Below, one piece after another: positions 1-6,680 of a stretch of 9,066 nt of DNA; position 1 is the stretch's first letter; every line of letters starts with the position of its first letter. Below the pieces are notes generated by a model. That model was given only the letters and a program-made list of their open reading frames with translations. It made no database searches and was not told the DNA's origin. The position numbers and the translations under genes were made by a program. The DNA lies in the NCBI GenBank assembly GCA_002413305.1, contig DHWS01000052.1, positions 1-9,066 of the forward strand, written 5' to 3'. This DNA is from Actinobacteria bacterium UBA5176. GTDB lineage: Bacteria > Actinomycetota > UBA4738.

Positions 1-60
1 CGTGCCCGTCGAACGTCCACCGCGTGTCCGGCGTGCTGATGGCGTTGTACGAAGGCTCGC

Positions 61-108
61 CCACCGTGGGTTCTCCCTGCCCACGCGCAGGATCAGCTCT
101 CGGACCCG
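61..108 (-). pseudogene. Possible rve-type integrase/transposase scrap
   Basis: Read on the minus strand, this stretch encodes RVRELILRVGRENPRW. That resembles the segment of IS3/IS481-type integrases that usually reads like 'LxLRLARENPRWGYRRI', just ahead of the DDE catalytic core. An in-frame TAA lies a few codons upstream (near 125). Downstream of the Trp the expected 'GYRRI..GEL' continuation is missing in all three frames. Only about 16 residues match, so this is at best a short relic of an insertion sequence, and chance similarity is possible. It lies just beside the tRNA-like element at 134-230. No inverted repeats or target duplication were seen, though the window edge cuts off the other side. 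Confidence 0.25.
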
Positions 109-133
109 TGATCCCGTGGCCCGTTAGCAGGCG

Positions 134-230
134 GATCGAACGGCCTAGTCCGGTCTATGGCGCCGGTTTGCTAAACCGGTTGCATTGTGTGCCCTCGAAG
201 TTTCGGCGGTTGCATTGCCGCCTCTATTCG
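134..230 (+). pseudogene. Degenerate tRNA-Ser(GCT)-like sequence
   Basis: A D-arm and anticodon arm typical of serine tRNA can be read. The D-stem is GCC (143-145) with GGC (159-161), and its loop contains GGTCTAT. The anticodon stem is CCGGT (163-167) with ACCGG (175-179), closing the 7-base loop TTGCTAA with anticodon GCT at 170-172. A 25-base interval the size of a class II variable arm follows. Next comes a T-arm-like hairpin, GGCGG (205-209) with CCGCC (218-222), whose loop reads TTGCATTG instead of the expected TTCGANN. The acceptor stem (about 134-140 against 223-229) pairs at only three or four of seven positions, and there is no encoded CCA. I infer a decayed tRNA gene. The alternative is a simple hairpin (CCGGTTT/AAACCGG) acting as a terminator for the convergent hydrolase gene. 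Confidence 0.45.
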
Positions 231-281
231 GTCGCGTGCGCCGTCCTGCTCGGCTAGAGGCTTGTCCCCAACCTCCCCGCC

Positions 282-1880
282 CTACGCAAAGGCTCCCCGC
301 CGGAACAGGTGTTGGAAGACTTCGATCACTTCGTCGAGCCACCCGATCGTTCTAAGGTCGGCCCCCAGCGAGATGGGCGGCGCGGAGATCATCGTGTCCC
401 GCGCGATGGTTCGTCCCCAATCGAGCGTTGGGGGGTTCGGGGCCCCCGGCGCGGCCTTCGGGAACGCCACACCGGCAGCGTACATGATGTTCATGAATTC
501 CTGAGCGATGAGCCCATATCCCACGGTCGTGGGATGCACTCCGTCCAGGGCAAAGATTCCGCCCTCTGTCCTCCCGTTCCGATCGGACCGGAAGAATCGC
601 GAGTCGATGCCGAGGGCCTGCACTTCCGGCGGGAGCGGATACGGTGTCCACCAGTCAGGCCGCGCCGCCGGGTCGAGGATATACCTGCGGTAGGCGAGCC
701 GGTCGAGGATCCCCGCGACGTCCAGCAGGTACCAGTCATGGCCGGCCTGGCGCCCCTGGCGAACGCGGTCGACGATGTGCTGGTTGTACATGTCGATGGC
801 GCTGTCGATGGCCCGTGCCTGCTGGTGCGTCAGGTTGGGGTCGGTGTTCGGGTCGAACGAGGAGTCTTTGATCCACGGCCAAGTGTAGTACGCGAAGTAG
901 CGAGAGCCCGGGTGTTGCTTGTCCTCCCCGACTCCGTGAGCGAGGGGAATCACGGTCACGTGAGGGACCGTGCCCCAGATGACGTGGCGAGCGCGGATCT
1001 CCTCGACCTGTTTGGCGACGAGATCGAACTCGCTCTTGAAGTGGGATGGGCGCCACACGTTGTACTGGTCCTTCTTCTTGAGGTCGTCGTACCCCACGTC
1101 GCTCCAGTGAACCTTGAAGTGCGTCACGCTGCCCAGTGCGTTGTTCGCGCCGATGAACACTATGAGCGTCTCGATGCCGTCGCCCTCTCCCGGCGTCCCC
1201 TCCGTCCCCTCGGCGCCGAGCTGTGCGGCGGCGGTGAGCGGAGTGAGGCCCCGGAGGTGGTTGTCCCCGGATGGGAGGACGCGAAGGGCGGCCAGATTGT
1301 TGCCGTTCTCGATGTTCGGGATGAGCTGCTGCTTGGGCTCCTGCATCTCCCCGTAGCAATAGTCGAACGTCCGCTCCAGGGTGTCCCTGAGGTCCCAGCC
1401 GAAGACGGCCAAGTTGTGGTTGATCAAGGCGACGCGAGGGATCTGAGACCCGGGACCATGCTCCCAGTACTGCTCCGCCTGGGCCATCCAGTGTCGGGCG
1501 TGGAAGAGGGCGAGGGGAAGTTCGTACCAGTCGATGCGGTCGCCGAACCGATGCTCCAGCTCGCGGACGAGGTACTCGATGTTCAATGGAAGTCCGCCGA
1601 ACCCCGGGTAGTGTGGCCGTCGGAACTCGGCCAGCCATCCAAGCTCGTTCGCGATCAACGCCGGATAGGAAATGTCGGTGTTGAAGATCGCGGCGCTCTG
1701 GAACCCGTGGGTGAGCGAGTCGCCGATGCTCACCAGTCGGTTCCGGGGGATCCCGTCCACGACCGGCGGGACCGTCACCCCGAGGGTGGGATCGGTCTCG
1801 GGAACCCGCGGTTCGGAGGAGATGACCACCTCGTCGGGAGTATGCGGGTCACGAAGCTCTTTCGGAATGTCGACGGCCAT
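282..1880 (-). CDS. SGNH/GDSL hydrolase-like protein
   Basis: This 532-residue protein belongs to the SGNH (GDSL) esterase/lipase fold. Block I reads LVSIGDSLTHGF, with nucleophile Ser55 following Asp54. Block III reads IGANNAL, with Gly244 and Asn246. Block V reads LDGVHPT, with Asp446 and His449 completing the Ser-Asp-His triad. By family knowledge it would hydrolyse an ester or acyl bond; the substrate cannot be read from sequence. At over 500 residues it is about twice the length of simple GDSL enzymes. The nearly 190-residue stretch between blocks I and III, rich in Trp and Tyr, and the roughly 200 residues between III and V must hold large insertions. No signal peptide or membrane segment is visible, so it is probably cytoplasmic. 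I chose Met at 1880 rather than Met at 1913 because a strong GGAAGGGG ribosome-binding site lies 8 bases upstream of it, while nothing precedes 1913. The gene stands alone. Confidence 0.85.
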   Translation of the reverse strand: MAVDIPKELRDPHTPDEVVISSEPRVPETDPTLGVTVPPVVDGIPRNRLVSIGDSLTHGFQSAAIFNTDISYPALIANELGWLAEFRRPHYPGFGGLPLNIEYLVRELEHRFGDRIDWYELPLALFHARHWMAQAEQYWEHGPGSQIPRVALINHNLAVFGWDLRDTLERTFDYCYGEMQEPKQQLIPNIENGNNLAALRVLPSGDNHLRGLTPLTAAAQLGAEGTEGTPGEGDGIETLIVFIGANNALGSVTHFKVHWSDVGYDDLKKKDQYNVWRPSHFKSEFDLVAKQVEEIRARHVIWGTVPHVTVIPLAHGVGEDKQHPGSRYFAYYTWPWIKDSSFDPNTDPNLTHQQARAIDSAIDMYNQHIVDRVRQGRQAGHDWYLLDVAGILDRLAYRRYILDPAARPDWWTPYPLPPEVQALGIDSRFFRSDRNGRTEGGIFALDGVHPTTVGYGLIAQEFMNIMYAAGVAFPKAAPGAPNPPTLDWGRTIARDTMISAPPISLGADLRTIGWLDEVIEVFQHLFRRGAFA

Positions 1881-1888
1881 CGATCTCG

Positions 1889-1896
1889 CCCCTTCC
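1889..1896 (-). promoter_or_regulatory. Ribosome-binding site deciding the hydrolase start
   Basis: On the minus strand GGAAGGGG sits 8 bases before the ATG at 1880. It is the clearest Shine-Dalgarno match near any gene in the window. It favours that start over the in-frame ATG at 1913, which is preceded by GCTTGACGGGTA with no purine-rich core. Confidence 0.6.
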
Positions 1897-2424
1897 ACCT
1901 CATCAAGATCCATTACCCGTCAAGCCGCAGCGGTCACCCACCTCCCTTTCGCTCGGCCTCGGCGCGTCCGACGGTACACGCACGGACCTCAGAATGGAAT
2001 GGATCCGAGGGTTCATCTCAAGGGCCCAGGCAGCAGCCCGGAACTGTCGAGCCTGGGTGATTCGTCGCCGTACATCCATGCCGCTCGATTCATCGCCGCC
2101 CAGACGCGCTGCGACCTCCTTCGTCCGCCGAAGCGGGAGCCGGACGATGACCGGCGCGGCGGGTCACCTGCATTGATTCGGGTGGGCGGCGGGCGTCCGC
2201 AGGGAGGCCGGGACCAAAGTCGCTGCTTGAGCTAACCCGGCGTCGGGTCACGATCGGGGAAGGGAGCCGGAACGGGAGGCGGCATCGTCATCTCCGTCGC
2301 GAGCGCGGAGGGCCGGCCGGGCGCGAGGCCCTGGGTTGGAGCGTCCAAGCGATCGGCCCAGACACCCAGCCACCTCGGATGGATCGAGGACGGGCCGAGG
2401 CCTTATCGTTCACCCCAGCAGACT

Positions 2425-2516
2425 AACCGGGTCCCGGCGGGGAGCCCCACGGGGTCGCGGCATGATGAACCGGGTTTTCGACCCCTACGGGGTCCGGCTT
2501 CCCTCGGGGAACCGGC
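2425..2516. repeat. Palindrome-rich imperfect repeat patch
   Basis: Two related segments lie about 40 bases apart. AACCGGGT occurs at 2425-2432 and again at 2468-2475. CCCCACGGGGTC (2445-2456) is echoed by CCCCTACGGGGTC (2482-2494). Several self-complementary blocks are packed together: CCGGGTCCCGG (2427-2437), GGGGAGCCCC (near 2439-2448) and GACCCC-TAC-GGGGTC (2480-2494). A third AACCGG lies near 2510. There is no T-run, so ordinary intrinsic termination is not indicated. It may be an extragenic palindromic repeat or a decayed mobile-element end. Confidence 0.4.
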
Positions 2517-2572
2517 TAGCCCACCGTCCATCCTTCTTGTCAGCACCCTTCCCACTGGCTCCCCGGCAGGGT

Positions 2573-2578
2573 CACAAT
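2573..2578 (+). promoter_or_regulatory. Possible -10 element for a leaderless start at 2587
   Basis: CACAAT matches five of six bases of the TATAAT consensus. It lies 8 bases before the ATG at 2587, so transcription could begin at or next to the start codon. No Shine-Dalgarno sequence precedes that ATG, which fits a leaderless message. No convincing -35 hexamer is present 16-18 bases upstream, so the call is weak. Confidence 0.25.
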
Positions 2579-2586
2579 CTCCTTCT

Positions 2587-3135
2587 ATGGAGGGCAGACC
2601 GGCAGCCGCCGTGTTCGGCCGACGCTTCGCCTGGGGCCTGTGGGGGTTCGTGGCCGCGCTTGCCGCCGGGGCGAGTGTGCTGTCGATCTTGAACCGCGGA
2701 CAGATCGCGGGGTCGAACGCCGCCTTCGACGTGGCGCAGGCCATCGCCACCCTCGTCTTCGCCACGGTCGGCGCGGTGATCGCGTCGAACCGCCCCGACA
2801 ACTCGATCGGGTGGGTCCTGATCGGGGCGAGCGTCGGGGTCGAAGGGGCCTGGTACTTTCTCTCCCAGTACGCGATCTACGCGCTGACCACCCGGCCGGG
2901 GTCGCTTCCCGCTCACTCGGCCCCGCGGTTATCTTGGGGCACGTCGACTCGGCGGCCCAGGGCCCGTCGGTGTTCTTCAACCTCGGGGACCTGCGGCCTG
3001 GAGACGAGGTCCTGGTCACCCGCGCGGACGGGCTGGTCGCGGTCTTCAGCGTGGACGGGGTACGCCGCTACCCGAAGGACCACTTCCCGACGCTGCTGGT
3101 CTACGGCAACACCGACCACGCAGCCCTGCGGCTGA
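2587..3135 (+). pseudogene. Truncated sensor-type membrane protein, N-terminus only
   Basis: Residues 1-108 look like the N-terminus of an actinobacterial membrane sensor, the type usually followed by histidine kinase or GGDEF/LuxR modules. A hydrophobic helix (about 14-35, FAWGLWGFVAALAAG) is followed by LNRG. A second helix (about 46-65) is followed by the hallmark ASNRPDNSIGWVLIGAS, then a third helix and YAIYALTTRPGSLP. Family members continue for several hundred residues with more helices and a signalling domain. Here the similarity stops at about 2910. The remaining 74 codons, to TGA at 3133-3135, are out-of-frame translation of a sortase. The fragment can hardly signal, since every effector domain is missing. 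Deletion fusing two genes is the simplest explanation; an assembly join is the alternative. Confidence 0.7.
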
Positions 3136-3221
3136 TCACCTGCGGGGGGTCATTTGACTACGCGACAGGTCACTACGTCGACAACATCGTCGTCTTCGCC
3201 TCACTCGTCGGCTCCCACTAG
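2916..3221 (+). pseudogene. Class F sortase C-terminal part, 5' lost
   Basis: In a different frame from the preceding sensor fragment, this stretch encodes the catalytic half of a class F sortase, a transpeptidase that anchors LPXTG-type proteins to the cell wall. LGPAVILGHVDSAAQGP carries the catalytic His (codon 2940-2942). The block VFFNLGDLRPGDEVLV follows, then LRLITCGGSFDYATGHY with the catalytic Cys (codon 3141-3143), and VDNIVVFA close to the stop at 3219-3221. Many sortases have Arg about 12-13 residues after the Cys; here that place reads Y-V-D-N, so the third catalytic residue is uncertain. About 100 residues remain of a family usually about 200 long. The signal anchor and first strands are missing. 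No in-frame start with a ribosome-binding site exists, so it is probably not expressed as an enzyme. Confidence 0.7.
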
Positions 3222-3339
3222 GCACCCGAACATCTCGACACCCCGAACCTCGTCCGGCCGAATATGGGGCGCAGGTTGGTGTGGTTCGTCCTGAATGAGT
3301 CGGAGCCGGGCGGTCGCCCCCGTGCGAGCTCGTCCCCTG

Positions 3340-3474
3340 CGGCTTGATCACCTCGAACGGGGCCGACCACCGCCGCCAGGGGCGGAGGTCTCCGGGATCG
3401 CTCGTGAGCACGTCACCACGGCGTCGGGCCGCCCCAGCGACCACCGCGGCATGGAGGTGCTCCGCGTTCCTCAC
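3340..3474 (-). pseudogene. PIN-domain (VapC-like) C-terminal remnant
   Basis: The minus strand encodes AEHLHAAVVAGAARRRGDVL followed by TSDPGDL. This is the C-terminal signature of PIN-domain ribonucleases, the toxins of VapBC toxin-antitoxin pairs, in which the Asp of TSDP is one of the metal-binding acids (codon 3397-3399). The upstream two thirds, with the first acidic residues, is absent because the SEC-C gene occupies that space. No VapB antitoxin is visible nearby. A GTG at 3472-3474 overlaps the TGA of the upstream SEC-C gene by the sequence GTGA. Translational coupling of a short peptide is therefore conceivable, but the product would lack most of the active site. The frame runs on without a stop to 3136, antisense to the sortase, which indicates that its proper 3' end is also lost. 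Confidence 0.55.
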
Positions 3475-6332
3475 CGGTCGAGGCCGAGCAGGCTGCGAAG
3501 CCGCGCGGGGCGCATGGTGACGGCGCCCTCGGGGGCGGCGCTGCCCTCGAGGTCTTCGAAGCTCGCCAGCAGCCGCTCCACCGCCTCCCGACGGGTCGGG
3601 TCGGCGGCCGCCTGGCGAGGCGTGAGCCCGGCCAGGGCGGGAACCGGCTGGTCACACCAACGCTCCTCCAGGCGATCGCGCCATTCCTTCAGGGCGCCGC
3701 GCACCCCAGGATCGTCCAGTGGGAGCGGGACCGGAGACGGCGTGTCTCTCTGTAGGTGGCGTGGGTCGACCGGCCGGCGTTCGTCGGAGATGACGCGGAG
3801 CCCTTCGATCTCGTGCCGCAGGACCGACAGGACCCGGTCGGCTCGGGCCTCGCTCATCGTCTGGACGCTCAGCCGGGAGCCATCGAGGTGCAGCGTCGCC
3901 CGCACGATGACCTCGCCCCCTTCCAGGGCGTGCATCTCGACCCACCTGCCGGGCTCATCAGCACCGTACAGATCGTCAAGCAGGGCTCGGGCGGCGAGGG
4001 GTTCGGGCACCTCGAGCTCGAGGACGCATGCCACCAGCGGCTCGCCCTCCCGGGTGACCAGGGTCGGTGGGCGTTCCCGGGCCGCCAGGTACTCGACCAG
4101 CTCGAAGGCATCGCCTTCTTCTAGGAGGTCCAGCAGCCCGGCTTCGGTGCCGGGGGCCACCGTGAACAGGCCGCCGATGAACTGATGGGTCTGGCCGTCG
4201 GGAACGGCCCGGCCGCACACGATCATCCCCGGACGGGCTCGGTGACTGAACGTGCGCTCCCGGACCTCCAGGCGCTCCGCGGTTCGAAGGTTCTGGACCT
4301 CGACTCCCACGCCGGGGTCAATGCGGAGAACCTCGTAGACCGTCCGGTCGACGAGCGTCCACGAGTCGGCCAGGAGCGCCTCGTCCTTCGGCAGGAGCGG
4401 CCCGCGCTCCGCGAGGAACCGCTCGAACCACCCGAGCTCGTGCAGGGCGAGATCGATCACGAGGGGGTCCTCCAGCGCCTGGGACGGCTCGGCGTCGTCG
4501 CCCTCGTCCCCCACACGGGCCCAGGCGAGGTCGAACAGGTCCCGGGCCGCCGTCCCGCCCCGCCGTTCGAGGTAGGCGACTGCCTTGCGGCAGAGCCATC
4601 CCACCCGGTCGGGGAGGGGAGCCAGTTCCGGCCGGCCGAGGTGGCAGGCCTTGAACTTGCGGCCCGACCCGCACCAGCACGGTTCGTTGCGTCCGAGCCT
4701 CCGTCCGGACTGCCCGCTGAAGGGCTCGACGGTTCGCAGGTCCTCGTCCTCATCGGGATCGGCTCCCAGGAGCCGCAACAGTCGAACGGCCTCGGCCGCG
4801 TCGCCCCGGTCGGACGCGTACCAGGCGAGCCGGTCGATCGCCGGGCCCCAGCCTGCGTCCGCCTCGGCCGCCAGGTGCAGATGCGCCTCGCCCTCAAGGG
4901 GGTCACCCCGGCGCTCGGCCACCACCGCGGCCAGCAGACGGGCCACGCAGACCTCCGGAGGCCGCCGGGCGACCCCAAGCATGCGCTCGGAGAAGGCCGC
5001 CGTGGCCTCCAGCCGTTCGGGGTCTTCATCCAGGCCGAGCATGTCGTCCAGGGCCACCTCCAGCACGGATGGTTCGCGCAGATGGACAAGCACCCGGCGG
5101 AGGGTGATGGGATCGTCGGCCGCTTCGTCGAAGCGGTCCAGGACGTCCATGGCGGCCTGCGCATCGTCCCCGGGCCCGAGCCGATCGAAGACCCGGTGGG
5201 CGCGATGGAGCCTGCGGCCGTTCTCCCAGACCGACTCCTCGTGGGCGAGCGAGTCGCCCCGGATCTCCAGGCCGGCGGCTTCGCACAGTTCCGAAAGGGG
5301 CGGCGTGGGGGCGGCGAACAGGCCCCGATCGCCGACCAGAAGCGCAAGGAGAAGGTCCTCCGCCCTCACCGGCAGCCACGGCTCTTCCACCTCGGTGTCG
5401 TAGGCGGTCCGGACCAGGGCCACCAGGGCGGGGTCACCGGGCACGTCGTGGGCCTGGACGTCGATCGAAACGGTCTCGGCCTCGATGCTCAGGGCGAGCA
5501 GGCTTCCGGCCTCGAACCGGCGGAGCCAGCCCTCCGGACCTCCCCAGGCGAGATGGCCGGGCTGGAGGGAGAACGTGCTCAGCGCCTCACCGAGGTTCGT
5601 CAGATGAGGCTCCTCCCGGCCAAAGCCCGCCAGGTCGACCCCCACCGTCAGGGAATCGGTGGCCTGCTCGGCTTCGCTCAACCGGTGGGTGAGGACGATG
5701 CCCGCGAACAGCGACCGGGGCTCCACCACCCGGTCGCCGGCGAGCAACGCCAGGGGGCCCTCGGGGTCCATGGCCCGGTCGCTCACCGTGTCCAGGAGCG
5801 TCTCGAACGGTTCCTGGCCGCGGGTCAGGCCGAGCCGGTCCATGGCCAGCGACTCGAGCTCCTCGACGTCGATCGGCTGGCGGTCCCGAACGATGGCCAC
5901 CATCGCCTCCTCGACCTCCTCCGCCGTGGGGAGCGGCAGACGAGCGAGCGCCGCCATGTACGCGGCCACGTCGAAGGCCCGATCCTCCCCCAGGGAGGCC
6001 TGCACCTGGGCCTCGAAGGTCAACGCCAGGCTGTGCAGGACGCGCCGGCGGTCCAGCCCCATCCCCAGGAGCCGCTGCGCGGTGGCCCATACCGCCGGCG
6101 GTTCCTGGTCGGCGATCTGGTTCGCGATCACCTCGTACATGGCCCGGCGAAACCGCCCGAGCCCGTCCGCGTCGTTCCCCAGCCCCTGCTCGGCCAGCAG
6201 GACCCCTCGATCCTCGGGGTCATCCGGATCTGCCCACGTCGGAACCCGACCGAACAGCAACTCCACCTTGGCCGCGTCCATGGTCGAACAGGGTACGGGA
6301 CGCGCGGGATCGCGGAGCGGATGGTCGATCAT
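3471..6332 (-). CDS. Large SEC-C motif protein with DUF1841-like N-terminus
   Basis: This is an intact acidic protein of 953 residues. Residues about 55-132 (AMYEVIANQIADQEPPAVW, then QRLLGMGLDRRRVLH) resemble the DUF1841-type domain of actinobacterial proteins. Residues about 470-545 look helical and TPR-like, with Ala/Leu-rich pairs. Residues 547-566 carry a perfect SEC-C zinc-binding motif, GRNEPCWCGSGRKFKACHLG (Cys552, Cys554, Cys563, His564; CXCX8CH), known from the SecA C-terminus. The roughly 390 residues after it are unassigned. Near residues 881-926 they include an ERWCDQPVPALAGLTPRQAA segment of a kind common in SEC-C proteins. No signal peptide or membrane helix is seen, so it is cytoplasmic. 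Function is unknown; a role with the ribosome or translocase can only be guessed from the motif. Neither Met at 6332 nor Met18 (6281, MDAAKVELLFGR) has a ribosome-binding site. Met18 may be the true start because similarity seems to begin there. Confidence 0.85.
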   Translation of the reverse strand: MIDHPLRDPARPVPCSTMDAAKVELLFGRVPTWADPDDPEDRGVLLAEQGLGNDADGLGRFRRAMYEVIANQIADQEPPAVWATAQRLLGMGLDRRRVLHSLALTFEAQVQASLGEDRAFDVAAYMAALARLPLPTAEEVEEAMVAIVRDRQPIDVEELESLAMDRLGLTRGQEPFETLLDTVSDRAMDPEGPLALLAGDRVVEPRSLFAGIVLTHRLSEAEQATDSLTVGVDLAGFGREEPHLTNLGEALSTFSLQPGHLAWGGPEGWLRRFEAGSLLALSIEAETVSIDVQAHDVPGDPALVALVRTAYDTEVEEPWLPVRAEDLLLALLVGDRGLFAAPTPPLSELCEAAGLEIRGDSLAHEESVWENGRRLHRAHRVFDRLGPGDDAQAAMDVLDRFDEAADDPITLRRVLVHLREPSVLEVALDDMLGLDEDPERLEATAAFSERMLGVARRPPEVCVARLLAAVVAERRGDPLEGEAHLHLAAEADAGWGPAIDRLAWYASDRGDAAEAVRLLRLLGADPDEDEDLRTVEPFSGQSGRRLGRNEPCWCGSGRKFKACHLGRPELAPLPDRVGWLCRKAVAYLERRGGTAARDLFDLAWARVGDEGDDAEPSQALEDPLVIDLALHELGWFERFLAERGPLLPKDEALLADSWTLVDRTVYEVLRIDPGVGVEVQNLRTAERLEVRERTFSHRARPGMIVCGRAVPDGQTHQFIGGLFTVAPGTEAGLLDLLEEGDAFELVEYLAARERPPTLVTREGEPLVACVLELEVPEPLAARALLDDLYGADEPGRWVEMHALEGGEVIVRATLHLDGSRLSVQTMSEARADRVLSVLRHEIEGLRVISDERRPVDPRHLQRDTPSPVPLPLDDPGVRGALKEWRDRLEERWCDQPVPALAGLTPRQAAADPTRREAVERLLASFEDLEGSAAPEGAVTMRPARLRSLLGLDR

Positions 6333-6417
6333 GGGCGGGGACCGTTGCCTTGGCTGAGGTCCGGGCGCCAGGGGGCGATCTAGCGCGGGTCAGGTCATCT
6401 TCGGAACGTGATCGCGC

Positions 6418-6565
6418 TTATGGACCCGTCGCCACCCCGAATCGCTCGTTCAGCACCCCGATGATCTTCGACAGACGGTGCCGGCACCAGGATGAGTAGG
6501 GCGATCACGATCGAAGCGATGGCGTCGGCCTGGTGGAAGCCGGTGCCTGCAATCACGATTGCGCC
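6418..6565 (-). pseudogene. Cation diffusion facilitator (CDF) remnant, frameshifted
   Basis: On the minus strand 6565-6480 encodes GAIVIAGTGFHQADAIAS followed by IVIALLILVPA. This matches the transmembrane 5/6 region of CDF metal-cation antiporters, including the A-D-A-x-A-S segment that contributes a metal-site Asp. Around 6480 the similarity changes frame and continues as RLSKIIGVLNERFG, corresponding to the family's 'WRLLRxSxxVLLE' stretch, and ends at TAA 6418-6420. Upstream of the Gly an in-frame TGA (6566-6568) cuts it off. Perhaps 45 residues remain of a protein normally about 300 long, with no cytoplasmic domain and no N-terminal helices. It is a relic and sits in the gap between the SEC-C and oxidoreductase genes. 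The rest of that gap (6333-6417 and 6569-6680) shows nothing else apart from one small hairpin. Confidence 0.6.
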
Positions 6566-6626
6566 TCATCTGGATCCCGATGGATCGCGTGGTGTGATCG
6601 ACCCAGCAGGGGCCTCATACAACCAT

Positions 6627-6640
6627 GGCGCTGTTGCGCC
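6627..6640 (-). terminator. Short hairpin downstream of the oxidoreductase
   Basis: GGCGC-TGTT-GCGCC forms a perfect 5-bp stem with a 4-base loop, about 40 bases after the stop of the oxidoreductase gene. There is no U-tract on the minus strand after it. It could slow or protect the transcript end but is a weak terminator candidate. Confidence 0.2.
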
Positions 6641-6680
6641 CACCACGCTGATGGGGGTGAGTCTGCGGGACCGCCCAGCG

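Larger units (their letters stand above)
1914..2586. other. Long gap without a recognised gene
   Basis: I find no family I recognise on either strand. A 58-codon minus-strand frame (ATG at 2079 to TGA ending 1903) lies upstream of the hydrolase and overlaps the region before its start. It encodes an Arg/Ala-rich peptide beginning MDVRRRITQARQFRAAA, has no ribosome-binding site and matches nothing I know. The plus-strand frames here are extensions of antisense frames of the hydrolase or of the palindromic patch to the right. The part near 2425-2516 is rich in short palindromes and is described separately. Confidence 0.5.

Noticed and set aside
736..1638. 300-codon second minus-strand frame inside the hydrolase
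   Set aside because: It is an out-of-frame Arg/Pro-rich shadow of the SGNH gene.
1903..1923. TTGACG on the minus strand as a -35 box for the SGNH gene
   Set aside because: No acceptable -10 hexamer lies 16-18 bases downstream, and the site would overlap the ribosome-binding site.
309..2060. 583-codon plus-strand frame opposite the SGNH hydrolase
   Set aside because: It is antisense to a gene with clear catalytic motifs, and its product is Arg/Val/Pro-rich with no family pattern. Such shadows are expected at this GC content.
2403..2801. 132-codon minus-strand frame across the palindromic patch and sensor start
   Set aside because: It has no recognisable family, is antisense to the sensor fragment, and its start lies inside that coding stretch.
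4185..6383. 732-codon plus-strand frame opposite the SEC-C gene
   Set aside because: The minus strand carries the SEC-C motif and recognised N-terminal domain. The plus product has no domain and a shadow-like composition.
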